Notes: a model not told the origin generated them from the sequence alone. A stretch of 32,986 bases of DNA from Desulfotomaculaceae bacterium (GCA_028702435.1 JAQVOX010000004.1:1-32986), one strand, 5' to 3'; shown: positions 18,828-28,085, counted from the stretch's first letter. A program made the numbers and translations.

Positions 18828-20122
18828 CAATGGGTTATCTGTCTGAATTGACTAAATTTGGGTTTAATTTTGGCTTGGAGCGGATCGAGGAGTTGTTGAA
18901 ACGTCTGGACAACCCGCATCGCAGATTAAAAATAGTGCATATCGGCGGGACGAATGGCAAAGGTTCAACTACGGTCATGCTGGCAAATATTTTGCAGTCT
19001 GCCGGGTACCGGGTAGGGACTTTCACTTCGCCCCACCTCCATTCTTATACTGAACGGTTCCGGATCAATGGGGAACAAATTGACAGGCAAAGGGTTGCTA
19101 GTATAATCGAAGACCTCCGGCCACTCCTGGAAGAGATGGTCGTCGGGGGATTTGAGCACCCCACTGAATTCGAAGTGAGCACTGCTATCGCATTTCAATA
19201 TTTTGATCAGGAAAAAGTTGACTTTCTGGTATTAGAGGTTGGGTTGGGCGGCGCCGTTGATTCCACCAACGTGATGATACCGCTAATCTCGGTTATTACT
19301 AATGTTGCTGTGGATCACACTAACTATTTGGGTAAAACTATTGGTGAAATAGCCCGGGTTAAGTCCGGTATTATTAAGCCCGGTATTCCTGTAGTCACCG
19401 CCGCAGCAGGAGAGGCTCTGGAAATTATTACAGAAGTTTGCCTGGCCGGGGGCGCTCCATTAACGGTGGTGGGTCGGGATATTACCTGGGGGCAAATGTC
19501 CTCATCCCCTTCAGGTCAGCAATTTTGGGTTAGAGGACGCCGGAATATTTATGAGGACCTGTGGCTTTCTTTGATTGGCAGACATCAGCAGGTTAATGCC
19601 GCGACGGCCATTGCAGCGGTAGAGCTATTGGTTGGCTATGGTATACCAGTTGGGGCCGGGGCTGTACGGGGAGGTCTGGCAGCTACGCGCTGGCCGGCCA
19701 GACTGGAAAGCTTTAGTGGAGAGCCGCTGGTATTAATTGACGGTGCACATAATTACGAAAGTGCACGAAGCCTGCGCCAGGCATTGGCAGAATACTTTCC
19801 AGGCAGGAGCCTGGTGCTTTTGATCGGAATGCTGGAAGATAAGGAGTGGGGTAAGGTAGCGGCTGAACTGGCGCCGGTGGCCAGGGCGGTTGTGGTAACC
19901 AAGCCGGACAGCCCGCGGGCCGGGTACTGGCAGGGCATTGCCAGCGAGATGCGGTGCTATGTCCCGGAGGTTTATCTGCTGGAGGATATAAAAGAGGCTC
20001 TTGACCAGGCGCTGTCCCTAGCCCGGTCGGGAGAGCTAGTGTGTGTTACCGGTTCGCTGTATATGGTGGCTGGGGTGAGGGAATTAATTATAAAAACGAG
20101 GGGAATCAACAATGTCTTTTGA
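18812..20122 (+). CDS. folC: Bifunctional folylpolyglutamate synthase / dihydrofolate synthase
   Basis: IVHIGGTNGKGSTTVMLANILQSAGYRVGTFTSPHLHSYTERFRING; VDFLVLEVGLGGAVDSTNV; GTG start. Confidence 0.95.
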   Translation: MDYIAAMGYLSELTKFGFNFGLERIEELLKRLDNPHRRLKIVHIGGTNGKGSTTVMLANILQSAGYRVGTFTSPHLHSYTERFRINGEQIDRQRVASIIEDLRPLLEEMVVGGFEHPTEFEVSTAIAFQYFDQEKVDFLVLEVGLGGAVDSTNVMIPLISVITNVAVDHTNYLGKTIGEIARVKSGIIKPGIPVVTAAAGEALEIITEVCLAGGAPLTVVGRDITWGQMSSSPSGQQFWVRGRRNIYEDLWLSLIGRHQQVNAATAIAAVELLVGYGIPVGAGAVRGGLAATRWPARLESFSGEPLVLIDGAHNYESARSLRQALAEYFPGRSLVLLIGMLEDKEWGKVAAELAPVARAVVVTKPDSPRAGYWQGIASEMRCYVPEVYLLEDIKEALDQALSLARSGELVCVTGSLYMVAGVRELIIKTRGINNVF

Positions 20123-20576
20123 AGAAAAGCTAGGGCTATTGGGTATAACCATCCCGGCGGCGCCCACGCCGGTTGCGGCCTATATACCGGCAGTGCTTTC
20201 GGGTAGCTTTGTATATACGTCAGGACAGCTTCCCATAGTTGACGGAAAACTTAAGTTTGCCGGAAAGCTTGATCGTGATCTAACAACGGAAGAGGGTTAT
20301 CAGGCGGCACGCCTGTGTGCGATCAATTGCTTGGCTGCTATAAAAGGTGTTCTTGGTAGCTTAGACAATATTAGTAGAGTTGTTAAGGTTACTGGATTTG
20401 TCAATAGCCTGGCTGGATTTAACCGGCAGCCCCAGGTGGTTAACGGTGCTTCAGAATTTCTTTGCGAGGTTTTTGGTGAATTGGGCAAACACGCCCGGTC
20501 AGCGGTTGGTGTAAGTGAATTGCCCCTTGATGCCGCGGTCGAAGTAGAGTTGATTATTGAAGCAAAGCAGTTCTAA
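20112..20576 (+). CDS. RidA/YjgF-family protein
   Basis: SGSFVYTSGQLPIVDGKL...ELPLDAAVEVELIIEA; overlaps the folC 3' end. Confidence 0.9.
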   Translation: MSFEEKLGLLGITIPAAPTPVAAYIPAVLSGSFVYTSGQLPIVDGKLKFAGKLDRDLTTEEGYQAARLCAINCLAAIKGVLGSLDNISRVVKVTGFVNSLAGFNRQPQVVNGASEFLCEVFGELGKHARSAVGVSELPLDAAVEVELIIEAKQF

Positions 20577-20617
20577 GCAGGCTATAAATGCCAATGGATC
20601 TGGATTTTAGCCAAGCC

Positions 20618-20646
20618 TTGTTATAGATATCTTTAAATGGTAAACT
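20618..20646 (+). promoter_or_regulatory. Possible sigma-A promoter upstream of the DUF4321-like gene and maf
   Basis: TTGTTA-17 nt-TAAACT. Confidence 0.4.
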
Positions 20647-20702
20647 ATGATAGTGAAATCATATGTTTTTCAAGCTTAAGAACTTTTGATACGGGTGATT
20701 CA

Positions 20703-20963
20703 ATGGCTAAGAGCTTTAATAAAGCTAACAGTAGTATATGGGTGCTGTTCCTGCTCCTGCTAGTAGGCGGATTGATTGGCAGTGCAATTGGAAATACGCT
20801 GGCTCCGGCGCTACCCTGGCTAAAAACGACATCAACCATAGGATTAAAGCCATTCACTCTAGATTTGCAGTTTTTTAGCATGACTTTTGGCTTTACTTTT
20901 AACTTAAGTGTGTTTACAGCCTTGGGGTTTATTATTGGCTACTTAATATATAAGCGGGTGTAA
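20703..20963 (+). CDS. DUF4321-like small membrane protein
   Basis: MAKSFNKANSSIWVLFLLLLVGGLIGSAIGNTLAP..., two hydrophobic segments, directly upstream of maf; ATG 20703 preferred over 20637. Confidence 0.75.
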   Translation: MAKSFNKANSSIWVLFLLLLVGGLIGSAIGNTLAPALPWLKTTSTIGLKPFTLDLQFFSMTFGFTFNLSVFTALGFIIGYLIYKRV

Positions 20964-20965
20964 GA

Positions 20966-21664
20966 ATGACGAAAAAGTTGATCCTTGCCTCAGCTTCGCC
21001 GCGCCGTTCACAATTATTAAAACAAATGGGATTAGATTTCCGGATCATAATTTGCAATCAGGAGGAAAACATTCCGCCCGGTCTAAAACCTTTTGAGGTG
21101 GTTGAACAACTGGCCGAAAGGAAGTCCAAGGCAGTAGCAAAAGGCCTGAATGACGGAATTGTGATTGGAGCGGACACTATAGTAGTATGGCGTGGTAATG
21201 TGCTGGGCAAGCCGTCTAGTGCGCGAGAAGCCGAGGAGATGTTAAATAACTTGCAAGGCAGTACGCATGAGGTATATACTGGGGTGGCTCTGGTAGATGC
21301 TTTGAGCAGTAAGATCAAGGTCGATCACGAAATTACCAGGGTAATTTTTAGACCGGTGGGGATGGACGAGATACGGCGGTATGTAGCTACCGGTGAGCCG
21401 ATGGACAAGGACGGGAGTTTGGTGGGTACGATGTACCGGAACTCTTCTTGCTTGTCAAATAGTATGTTGAACGAGAAAGAATTTTCTCCCAGAGGTACTG
21501 GCTGTGCCGGCGCTTATGCAATACAGGGAATAGGGACTATATTTGTAGAAAGAATTGAAGGGGATTACACTAATGTAGTGGGATTGCCTTTGCCCTTATT
21601 ATATAAGATGTTAAAAAAAATGGGATATGATATCTTGGACAAAAAAAATGAGCAGGCATATTAG
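20966..21664 (+). CDS. maf: Maf-family nucleotide pyrophosphatase with a 32-residue in-frame insertion
   Basis: KLILASASPRRSQLLKQMGLDF, IGADTIVVWRG..LGKP, TGEPMDK-[32 aa]-AGAYAIQGIGTIFVERIEGDYTNVVGLPL. Confidence 0.95.
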   Translation: MTKKLILASASPRRSQLLKQMGLDFRIIICNQEENIPPGLKPFEVVEQLAERKSKAVAKGLNDGIVIGADTIVVWRGNVLGKPSSAREAEEMLNNLQGSTHEVYTGVALVDALSSKIKVDHEITRVIFRPVGMDEIRRYVATGEPMDKDGSLVGTMYRNSSCLSNSMLNEKEFSPRGTGCAGAYAIQGIGTIFVERIEGDYTNVVGLPLPLLYKMLKKMGYDILDKKNEQAY

Positions 21665-21682
21665 CCTACTCACGATAAGAAA

Positions 21683-21709
21683 CCCCTCACTTTATTTTGA
21701 GCTGAGGGG
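21683..21709 (-). terminator. Possible bidirectional hairpin terminator
   Basis: CCCCTCA-N13-TGAGGGG; on the minus strand followed by TTTCTT. Confidence 0.45.
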
Positions 21710-21744
21710 GCGTTAGCTGTATGTTTCCAGATAAATATTTTTAA

Positions 21745-21807
21745 CTAGTCCTTTGAGACTCTGATCGTAGATGGGGTAGTATACTGGATTACCTCAATGT
21801 TTGCTAT
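21745..21807 (-). CDS. Speculative 20-aa small ORF with a strong SD but non-AUG (ATA) start
   Basis: Minus strand GGGAGGT-AACT-ATA...: (I/M)ANIEVIQYTTPSTIRVSKD*, followed by the 21683-21709 hairpin. Confidence 0.25.
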   Translation of the reverse strand: MANIEVIQYTTPSTIRVSKD

Positions 21808-21925
21808 AGTTACCTCCCTTTTCTCCCCGTTGTAGCTCCGTAGTTAATTTGCTTGCTACTGTCATCCTATTTAGTAAGTTATTATTCTTCTGAACAGACT
21901 ATCAATGCCTTGCTAAAACATATTT

Positions 21926-21933
21926 GCTATAAT
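21926..21933 (+). promoter_or_regulatory. Extended -10 element in the mreB upstream region
   Basis: TGCTATAAT; no good -35. Confidence 0.35.
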
Positions 21934-22210
21934 AAAATAGTCTTGGTTTTCGTATAAGATACTAAGACAAGCTCTGTAAGAAACCCAATTATAACAATGT
22001 ATAACCATTTTTTAGCAGGGGCGCTCAGAAGGTTGGGTCAGTTTTTATTAAACAAATGTTATACTAATATTGTAGGCCTTACACTGGCTAGACTGCTAGA
22101 CTGCTAAAATGCTTAAAAATTTTGCGTAAAATGTACCGGTATGTAGCCTGGCTGTATTTGAAAAAATAACGCCAAGAATTTAGTAATAATAATTAGAAAG
22201 GGGCCGAGAA

Positions 22211-23242
22211 ATGCGCATCGGTCTGTTTTCAAAGGATATGGGAATGGATTTGGGCACTGCCAATTGCCTTATTTATGTCAAGGGAAAAGGTACCGTTATT
22301 CGTGAGCCCTCGGTAGTGGCTGTTCAAAAGGATACCGGGCAGGTGCTTGCAGTAGGGGAAGAAGCAAAGAGAATGATCGGGCGCACACCGGGTAACATAG
22401 TTGCAATTAGGCCGTTAAAAGATGGAGTTATCGCCGATTTCGATGTTACTCAAAGTATGATCAAATACTTTATTAATAAGTCACTGCGAAACTACACTTT
22501 TTTATTCCGCCCCCGGGTAGTGGTGGGTGTTCCGTCGGGAGTCACCACAGTAGAGGAAAGAGCAGTACGCGAAGCGGCTCTGCAGGCCGGGGCAAGAGAA
22601 GCCTATCTGATTGAAGAACCGATGGCCGCGGCGATCGGGGCGGGGCTACCTGTTCATGAGCCTACCGGTAATATGATCGTCGATATTGGCGGCGGAACAA
22701 CTGAAGTTGCTGTTATTTCTCTGGGCGGTATTGTTACCAGTCGCTCGAGCAGGCTTGCCAGCGATGAGATGGACGAAGCAATTATTAATCATGTTAAACG
22801 CACCTATAACTTAATGATTGGCGAGCGTACTGCAGAGTCAATTAAGATCCAGATTGGTTCAGCCTACCCGCTTGAGGATATAGAAACAGAAGAGGTGCGC
22901 GGGCGCGATCTGATCACAGGATTGCCTAAAACTGTCCAAATTACTTCGGAAGAAATTTACAAGGCCCTTTCGGAGCCTGTAGCTAGCATTATTGAGGCAA
23001 TCAAGTCTACACTTGAGCAGACTCCACCGGAATTAGCAGCTGATATTATGGACCGGGGCATTGTTATGGCAGGTGGCGGATCGCTTTTACGCGGTTTGGA
23101 CCGCTTGGTTATGGAGGAGACGGGGATGCCGGTAAGTATGGCCGAAGAACCATTGCTGGCTGTGGCATATGGCGCGGGGCGGGTGCTGGAGAATATCGAC
23201 GTGCTGCGAAAAGTCTTAATCCAGACCAAAAGGCTGGCTTAG
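22211..23242 (+). CDS. mreB: Rod shape-determining protein MreB
   Basis: [47 protein letters not shown]. Confidence 0.98.
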   Translation: MRIGLFSKDMGMDLGTANCLIYVKGKGTVIREPSVVAVQKDTGQVLAVGEEAKRMIGRTPGNIVAIRPLKDGVIADFDVTQSMIKYFINKSLRNYTFLFRPRVVVGVPSGVTTVEERAVREAALQAGAREAYLIEEPMAAAIGAGLPVHEPTGNMIVDIGGGTTEVAVISLGGIVTSRSSRLASDEMDEAIINHVKRTYNLMIGERTAESIKIQIGSAYPLEDIETEEVRGRDLITGLPKTVQITSEEIYKALSEPVASIIEAIKSTLEQTPPELAADIMDRGIVMAGGGSLLRGLDRLVMEETGMPVSMAEEPLLAVAYGAGRVLENIDVLRKVLIQTKRLA

Positions 23243-23277
23243 TATAATCAACACAACTAAGATAGGGGGAAATCAGG

Positions 23278-24105
23278 GTGCGTGGGGCAACTGCCAAAAG
23301 GCTGTTTTTACTTGCCGTCTTGTTGGCGACTACCCTGGCGGTAATGCATTTTACAGTTCCGGAGCGAACCCGGTCGGTCTCATTGGAGTACAGGTTCAGG
23401 GACACTCTGGCGCCGGTACAGGTTGGCTTAACATGGTTGAGCGGGCAGGTACGTCACCTAATGTCACTCCCCGTGTCTACGGTGAGAGCGGGAGCGCGCA
23501 ATCAGTTCCTGGAACAGGAGGTTGCGCGCCTGGAGAGCCAGGTTGTTAAATTGACTGAATATAAGCTGGAGAGTGAGCGTTTGGCCAACTTGTTAAACTA
23601 TAAGCATATCGTGGCTGAAGATTATAATTTGCTTGCTGCTTCTGTAGTGAGCAGGGACCCGGGCAACTGGTTCGGGACTGTTAGCTTAAATAGGGGTGCA
23701 GTTGATGGTATTAAAGAAAATATGACCGTTCTTACTCCGGAAGGACTGGTGGGACGGGTGTTTTCTGTTTCTTCTACTACCTGCGGGGTCCTATTAATTA
23801 CCGACCCCCGTAGCGGAGTTGGCTCACTAATTCAGGAATCCCGCATCTCGGGGGTTGTTGAGGGTACTGCCGGCAGTATTGGGATGGCCAGAATGATCCA
23901 TATTCCGAATAATGCGCCTTTAGAGATAGGGCAGGCGGTGATTACCTCAGGTCTAGGGAGTATTTTCCCAAAGGACATTCCAATAGGGGAAATAACCGAT
24001 ATTCGTAGTGAGCCCTCCGGGCTTTTTAATAGCGCCGACATATGTCCGTACGCTGACTTGAGCCGGCTGGAGGAAGTACTAATCATTACCAGCGTAAACA
24101 CTTAA
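23278..24105 (+). CDS. mreC: Rod shape-determining protein MreC
   Basis: Single N-terminal TM, coiled coil, ASVVSRDPGNWFGTVSLNRGAVDGIKENMTV, VITSGLGSIFPKDIPIGEI; GTG start. Confidence 0.95.
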   Translation: MRGATAKRLFLLAVLLATTLAVMHFTVPERTRSVSLEYRFRDTLAPVQVGLTWLSGQVRHLMSLPVSTVRAGARNQFLEQEVARLESQVVKLTEYKLESERLANLLNYKHIVAEDYNLLAASVVSRDPGNWFGTVSLNRGAVDGIKENMTVLTPEGLVGRVFSVSSTTCGVLLITDPRSGVGSLIQESRISGVVEGTAGSIGMARMIHIPNNAPLEIGQAVITSGLGSIFPKDIPIGEITDIRSEPSGLFNSADICPYADLSRLEEVLIITSVNT

Positions 24106-24139
24106 AAACCAGGACACTTTGAGGGAGGAGGTCAATAAG

Positions 24140-24631
24140 TTGCCATTTCCCGCATTATTGCTCTTGTTTGGGGCGGTTTTGATTTTGCAGTCTACAGTTC
24201 TTGGTTTCATCACTGTTTATGGGATTAAACCAGACTTGATTCTGTTAATGGCTGTTTTCAATGGCTTCCTCCTGGGTCCCAGGCAGGGAGCTTTTTTAGG
24301 TTTTGTCGGTGGTATCATGGCAGATTTGTTCACCGGAAGCTATATTGGCATGAACGCCATTTCTAAAATGGTTGCCGGTTATTTAGCAGGGATCTTCGGT
24401 GAACGTTTTTACCAGGATAATGCTTTGGTTTTATCCGGGGTTACTTTTGTTTCCTCAATATTAGGTTTATTGGTGGACTACCTGCTATTGCATTTTTTGG
24501 AGATCCAGGTGACTATTTTTTATGCATTTTTCAGGGTAATAATTCCTACAGCCTTTTACAATGCAGTGTTAGTGCCGCTTCTTTATGGACATGTTCTTCG
24601 TTTCATGAAAATCAAGAGCAGCGAACCGTAG
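24140..24631 (+). CDS. mreD: Rod shape-determining protein MreD
   Basis: Polytopic protein between mreC and PBP2; GFVGGIMADLFTGSYIGMNAISKM; likely TTG start at 24140 behind GGGAGGAGG. Confidence 0.9.
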   Translation: MPFPALLLLFGAVLILQSTVLGFITVYGIKPDLILLMAVFNGFLLGPRQGAFLGFVGGIMADLFTGSYIGMNAISKMVAGYLAGIFGERFYQDNALVLSGVTFVSSILGLLVDYLLLHFLEIQVTIFYAFFRVIIPTAFYNAVLVPLLYGHVLRFMKIKSSEP

Positions 24632-24689
24632 CGTTGTCACTAATGAATGGCGGGGAAATATGTTGCTAATATATTGAGTGAGGTGAAGA

Positions 24690-26651
24690 ATGGAAAGAAA
24701 TTTAATTGAAAAAAGAATGCATATTTATCTTTATATCGTTGTCATTTTGTTTCTAATTTTGGTTTCCAGACTTGCTTACATGCAATTGCTCCAAAACGAT
24801 AAGTTTTCCACTTTGGCAAGGGAGAACCGAATGAGATTGATTACTATCACTGCCCCACGTGGCGAAGTTTTTGATCGCAACGGAATCAAACTGGTAGGCA
24901 ATCAGCCGGTATATACAGTTTCTCTGGTGAACCTAGGCCGTAAAGACATGGGCGGGGTGGTTCAGAGACTAGCTGGGATACTGGGTACGGATGCTCAGGA
25001 AATTCAGCAGAAAATAGATCAGCAGGAGCGTTTATATGAACCGGTAAAACTGGCTACCAGGGTATCTGAGGAGATTGTGATTAAAATAGAAGAGCAGCGT
25101 CTCGAATTACCGGGGGTGGAAATAGATATTGAGCCTTTGCGGGAATATCCAAACGGGAACATGTTGGCTCATGTAATGGGATATGTGCGGGAAATCAATC
25201 CGGAGCAGCTTGCAGAAAATAAAGATAATGGCTATAAATCGGGTGATCGTTTCGGCCAGTCGGGTCTGGAATATACGTATGAACAGTACCTGCGGGGGCG
25301 GGACGGCGGGAGACAGGTGGAGGTGGACAGCAAGGCCAGGCCGGTGCGGGATCTGGGTGTTTTGGGCCCGGTGCCCGGTAACAACCTAATGCTCACAATT
25401 GACCATAAGGTGCAAAAGGCGGCGGAAGAAGCTTTGGCCAGATCCTCACAGGAAGCTCTAAGACAGGGATATGGGGAGGCGAGAGCCGGGGCCGCGGTGG
25501 CGATAGATGTGCGGAGTGGGGCGGTGCTGGCTATGGCCAGCTATCCAGGGTTCGATCCGGTTAAACTCTCAGGAGTATTATCCCAAAAGGAATATAATGA
25601 AGTTTTTAATTCTCCTTGGAACCCGATGTTGAACCGTGCTTTGCTTTCCTACGCGCCAGGCTCAACTTTTAAAATGATTGTGGCTATGGCAGGGCTGGAA
25701 ACAGCTACTATAACACCTCAAACAATTATTTCCGACCCCGGTTACTTTATATGGGATAATCATCGGTACAACGACTGGAAGCTGAGCGGTCACGGGCAAG
25801 TAGATATGGTCAAGGCGATAAAAGTATCCTGTAACACATACTTTTATCAGCTCGGACTTAAGGTCGGCATAGATAATATAGCCAAGATTGCTAGAGAATT
25901 TGGACTTGGTGAAAAGACCGGCATTGAATTACCTGGAGAATATAGTGGTGTCGTACCTGGCCCTCCCTCCAAATTTCAGTTAAGGAAGCCATATTTGAGT
26001 TCTGAGGGTCTGAGAAAAGTAGAAGAAATCGAGCAGAGATACGAAGACCTTATGAACAAGGCAACCGGCGAAGAAGAAAAAAAACAACTGCTTGATAAGA
26101 AAGCGAAGGATTTGCTTGCGGTAAACTGGGAGCTCGCCTGGCATGATTACGATACAATTATCACTTCTATTGGGCAGGGTGATAGCAGCTATACTATACT
26201 TGGGATGGCAAATTATGTTGCTGCTATTGCCAACGGGGGCATCCTGTACAAACCATATTTGGTGCAAAAAGTCATTGATCCCTCCGGAAATGTGATCGAG
26301 GAAAATCAACCTGTTGTGGTCAGGCACACCAGCGTCTCACCGGAGACCCTGGCCGTGGTAAGAGAGGGTATGCGTGAAGTAGTGCTGCCCCCGAATGGCA
26401 CCGCCCACGGTTTTTTTACAGGATTTCCGCCCGTGGCGGCTAAAACTGGAACGGGAGAAGTGTTCGGACACGATAATCATGCCCAGTTTGTTGCCTTTGC
26501 TCCCTATGCTCAGCCGGAAATTGCCGTAGCTGTAGTCATGGAATTTGCAGGCCACGGTGGTGCGATGGCCGGGCCGGTGGCTGAAAGTATGCTAGCCGCC
26601 TACTTTGGTTTGACTGATTTGAGCACAACATATATAAACACCCCGGAGTGA
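24690..26651 (+). CDS. mrdA: Penicillin-binding protein 2 (MrdA-type transpeptidase)
   Basis: APRGEVFDRNGIKLVGNQPVY; YAPGSTFKM (SxxK); SCNTYFYQLG; AAKTGTGEV (KTG). Confidence 0.95.
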   Translation: MERNLIEKRMHIYLYIVVILFLILVSRLAYMQLLQNDKFSTLARENRMRLITITAPRGEVFDRNGIKLVGNQPVYTVSLVNLGRKDMGGVVQRLAGILGTDAQEIQQKIDQQERLYEPVKLATRVSEEIVIKIEEQRLELPGVEIDIEPLREYPNGNMLAHVMGYVREINPEQLAENKDNGYKSGDRFGQSGLEYTYEQYLRGRDGGRQVEVDSKARPVRDLGVLGPVPGNNLMLTIDHKVQKAAEEALARSSQEALRQGYGEARAGAAVAIDVRSGAVLAMASYPGFDPVKLSGVLSQKEYNEVFNSPWNPMLNRALLSYAPGSTFKMIVAMAGLETATITPQTIISDPGYFIWDNHRYNDWKLSGHGQVDMVKAIKVSCNTYFYQLGLKVGIDNIAKIAREFGLGEKTGIELPGEYSGVVPGPPSKFQLRKPYLSSEGLRKVEEIEQRYEDLMNKATGEEEKKQLLDKKAKDLLAVNWELAWHDYDTIITSIGQGDSSYTILGMANYVAAIANGGILYKPYLVQKVIDPSGNVIEENQPVVVRHTSVSPETLAVVREGMREVVLPPNGTAHGFFTGFPPVAAKTGTGEVFGHDNHAQFVAFAPYAQPEIAVAVVMEFAGHGGAMAGPVAESMLAAYFGLTDLSTTYINTPE

Positions 26652-26713
26652 TAAAATTTGTCAATTAAGTATGAAATTGTGTGGATTGTAAACCTTTTTT
26701 TTATTCAATTTTA

Positions 26714-26740
26714 GCAGGATTTGGTTTTCCTTTGTAGAAT
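26714..26740 (+). promoter_or_regulatory. Candidate sigma-H promoter for minCDE
   Basis: GCAGGATTT-11 nt-GTAGAAT fits RnAGGAwWW-N11-12-RnnGAAT. Confidence 0.5.
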
Positions 26741-26764
26741 TTACTGGTAGTTGCAGTACTGGAG

Positions 26765-27199
26765 GTGATTGCTTCGGCTAATTCTTACAGTATTTCCGGA
26801 TTCGGTCATGATCTCCCGGCTAAACTGGAAGATTTAATTGACGAGAACACTATACTGGTGCAGCGAACGCTGCGATCTGGCCAGAGTTTACATTATAATG
26901 GTAATGTAGTAATTTTAGGGGATGTTAACCCTGGGGCGGAGGTTGCTGCAACCGGCAGTATTATTATTATGGGTTCTTTGCGGGGGGTTGTGCATGCCGG
27001 GGCCGGAGGTGATGTAAACGCTATCGTAATGGCCTTCCACCTCCAGCCGACCCAGTTAAGAATTGCAGATCATATAACTAGGCCTCCGGATAATGGGGCT
27101 ATTGACCCTGACTATCCTGAGATGGCGCAAATCAAAGGCGGGGTTGTTACGATTGAATCATTTCAGTATGCTGGAGAACGTCAGGGGAAGGTCACTTAA
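26765..27199 (+). CDS. minC: Septum site-determining protein MinC, C-terminal domain only
   Basis: TILVQRTLRSGQSLHYNGNVVILGDVNPGAEVAATGSIIIMGSLRGVVHAGAGGD; directly upstream of minD; N-terminal domain absent. Confidence 0.9.
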   Translation: MIASANSYSISGFGHDLPAKLEDLIDENTILVQRTLRSGQSLHYNGNVVILGDVNPGAEVAATGSIIIMGSLRGVVHAGAGGDVNAIVMAFHLQPTQLRIADHITRPPDNGAIDPDYPEMAQIKGGVVTIESFQYAGERQGKVT

Positions 27200-27266
27200 C
27201 CAGTTACATATTTCCTGACCTCCAGTGCCTGGCGTCCAACGACTTAATAAGGGGGGATCTCAAAGG

Positions 27267-28064
27267 ATGGGCCAAGTACTTGTAGTCACTTCCGGTAAAG
27301 GAGGGGTTGGAAAAACTACGACTACCGCAAATATTGGAACTGGGCTGGCAGCCGCTGGTCATAAAGTAGCTTTACTAGACACTGATATCGGCCTGAGAAA
27401 TCTTGATGTGGTTTTAGGCTTGGAAAACCGGATAGTTTTTGATATTGTTGATGTCGTCAATGGGAATTGCCGTTTGCGGCAGGCATTAATTAGAGATAAG
27501 CGTTTTGAAGGTCTTCACTTGTTGCCGGCTGCCCAGACCAAGGATAAGACAGCGGTAAACCCGGACCAGATGCTTGGGCTAATTGCTGAATTAAAAAAGG
27601 AGTTTGATTATATAATTATTGACTGCCCAGCTGGGATTGAGCAAGGTTTTCGAAACGCCATCGCTGGCGCGGAAAAAGCTATCGTTGTTACAACACCAGA
27701 GGTTTCGGCAGTGAGGGATGCTGATCGAATTATTGGCTTGCTGGAGGCTTCCGATTTACGTGAGCCAAAATTAATCATCAACCGCATTCGTCCTAAAATG
27801 GTCAGACAGGGTGATATGATGAGTATCGAAGATATCCTCGATATACTCGCCGTTGATTTACTTGGGATAATCCCAGAAGATGACATGATTGTGATCACGA
27901 CAAACCGGGGGGAAGCGGTGGTGCTGGATCAAAATTCTCGTTCTGGACAAGCCTACAGGAATATAGTCCGCCGTATCCTGGGGGAAGAGGTGCCAATTAT
28001 CAACTTGGACGAAGAAGAGGAAGGATTTTTCAAAAAGTTAAGGAGGATTATTGGACTAAAGTAA
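27267..28064 (+). CDS. minD: Septum site-determining ATPase MinD
   Basis: MGQVLVVTSGKGGVGKTTTTANIGTGLA; C-terminal amphipathic GFFKKLRRIIGLK; start 27267. Confidence 0.97.
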   Translation: MGQVLVVTSGKGGVGKTTTTANIGTGLAAAGHKVALLDTDIGLRNLDVVLGLENRIVFDIVDVVNGNCRLRQALIRDKRFEGLHLLPAAQTKDKTAVNPDQMLGLIAELKKEFDYIIIDCPAGIEQGFRNAIAGAEKAIVVTTPEVSAVRDADRIIGLLEASDLREPKLIINRIRPKMVRQGDMMSIEDILDILAVDLLGIIPEDDMIVITTNRGEAVVLDQNSRSGQAYRNIVRRILGEEVPIINLDEEEEGFFKKLRRIIGLK

Positions 28065-28085
28065 ACTGGGGGAGGTGGAACGGCC

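Noticed and set aside
25970-26150. Helical, Lys/Glu-rich stretch in PBP2 (LRKVEEIEQRYEDLMNKATGEEEKKQLLDKKAKDLLAV)
   Set aside because: As far as I recall, similar insertions occur in PBP2 of related Clostridia, so treated as ordinary lineage variation.
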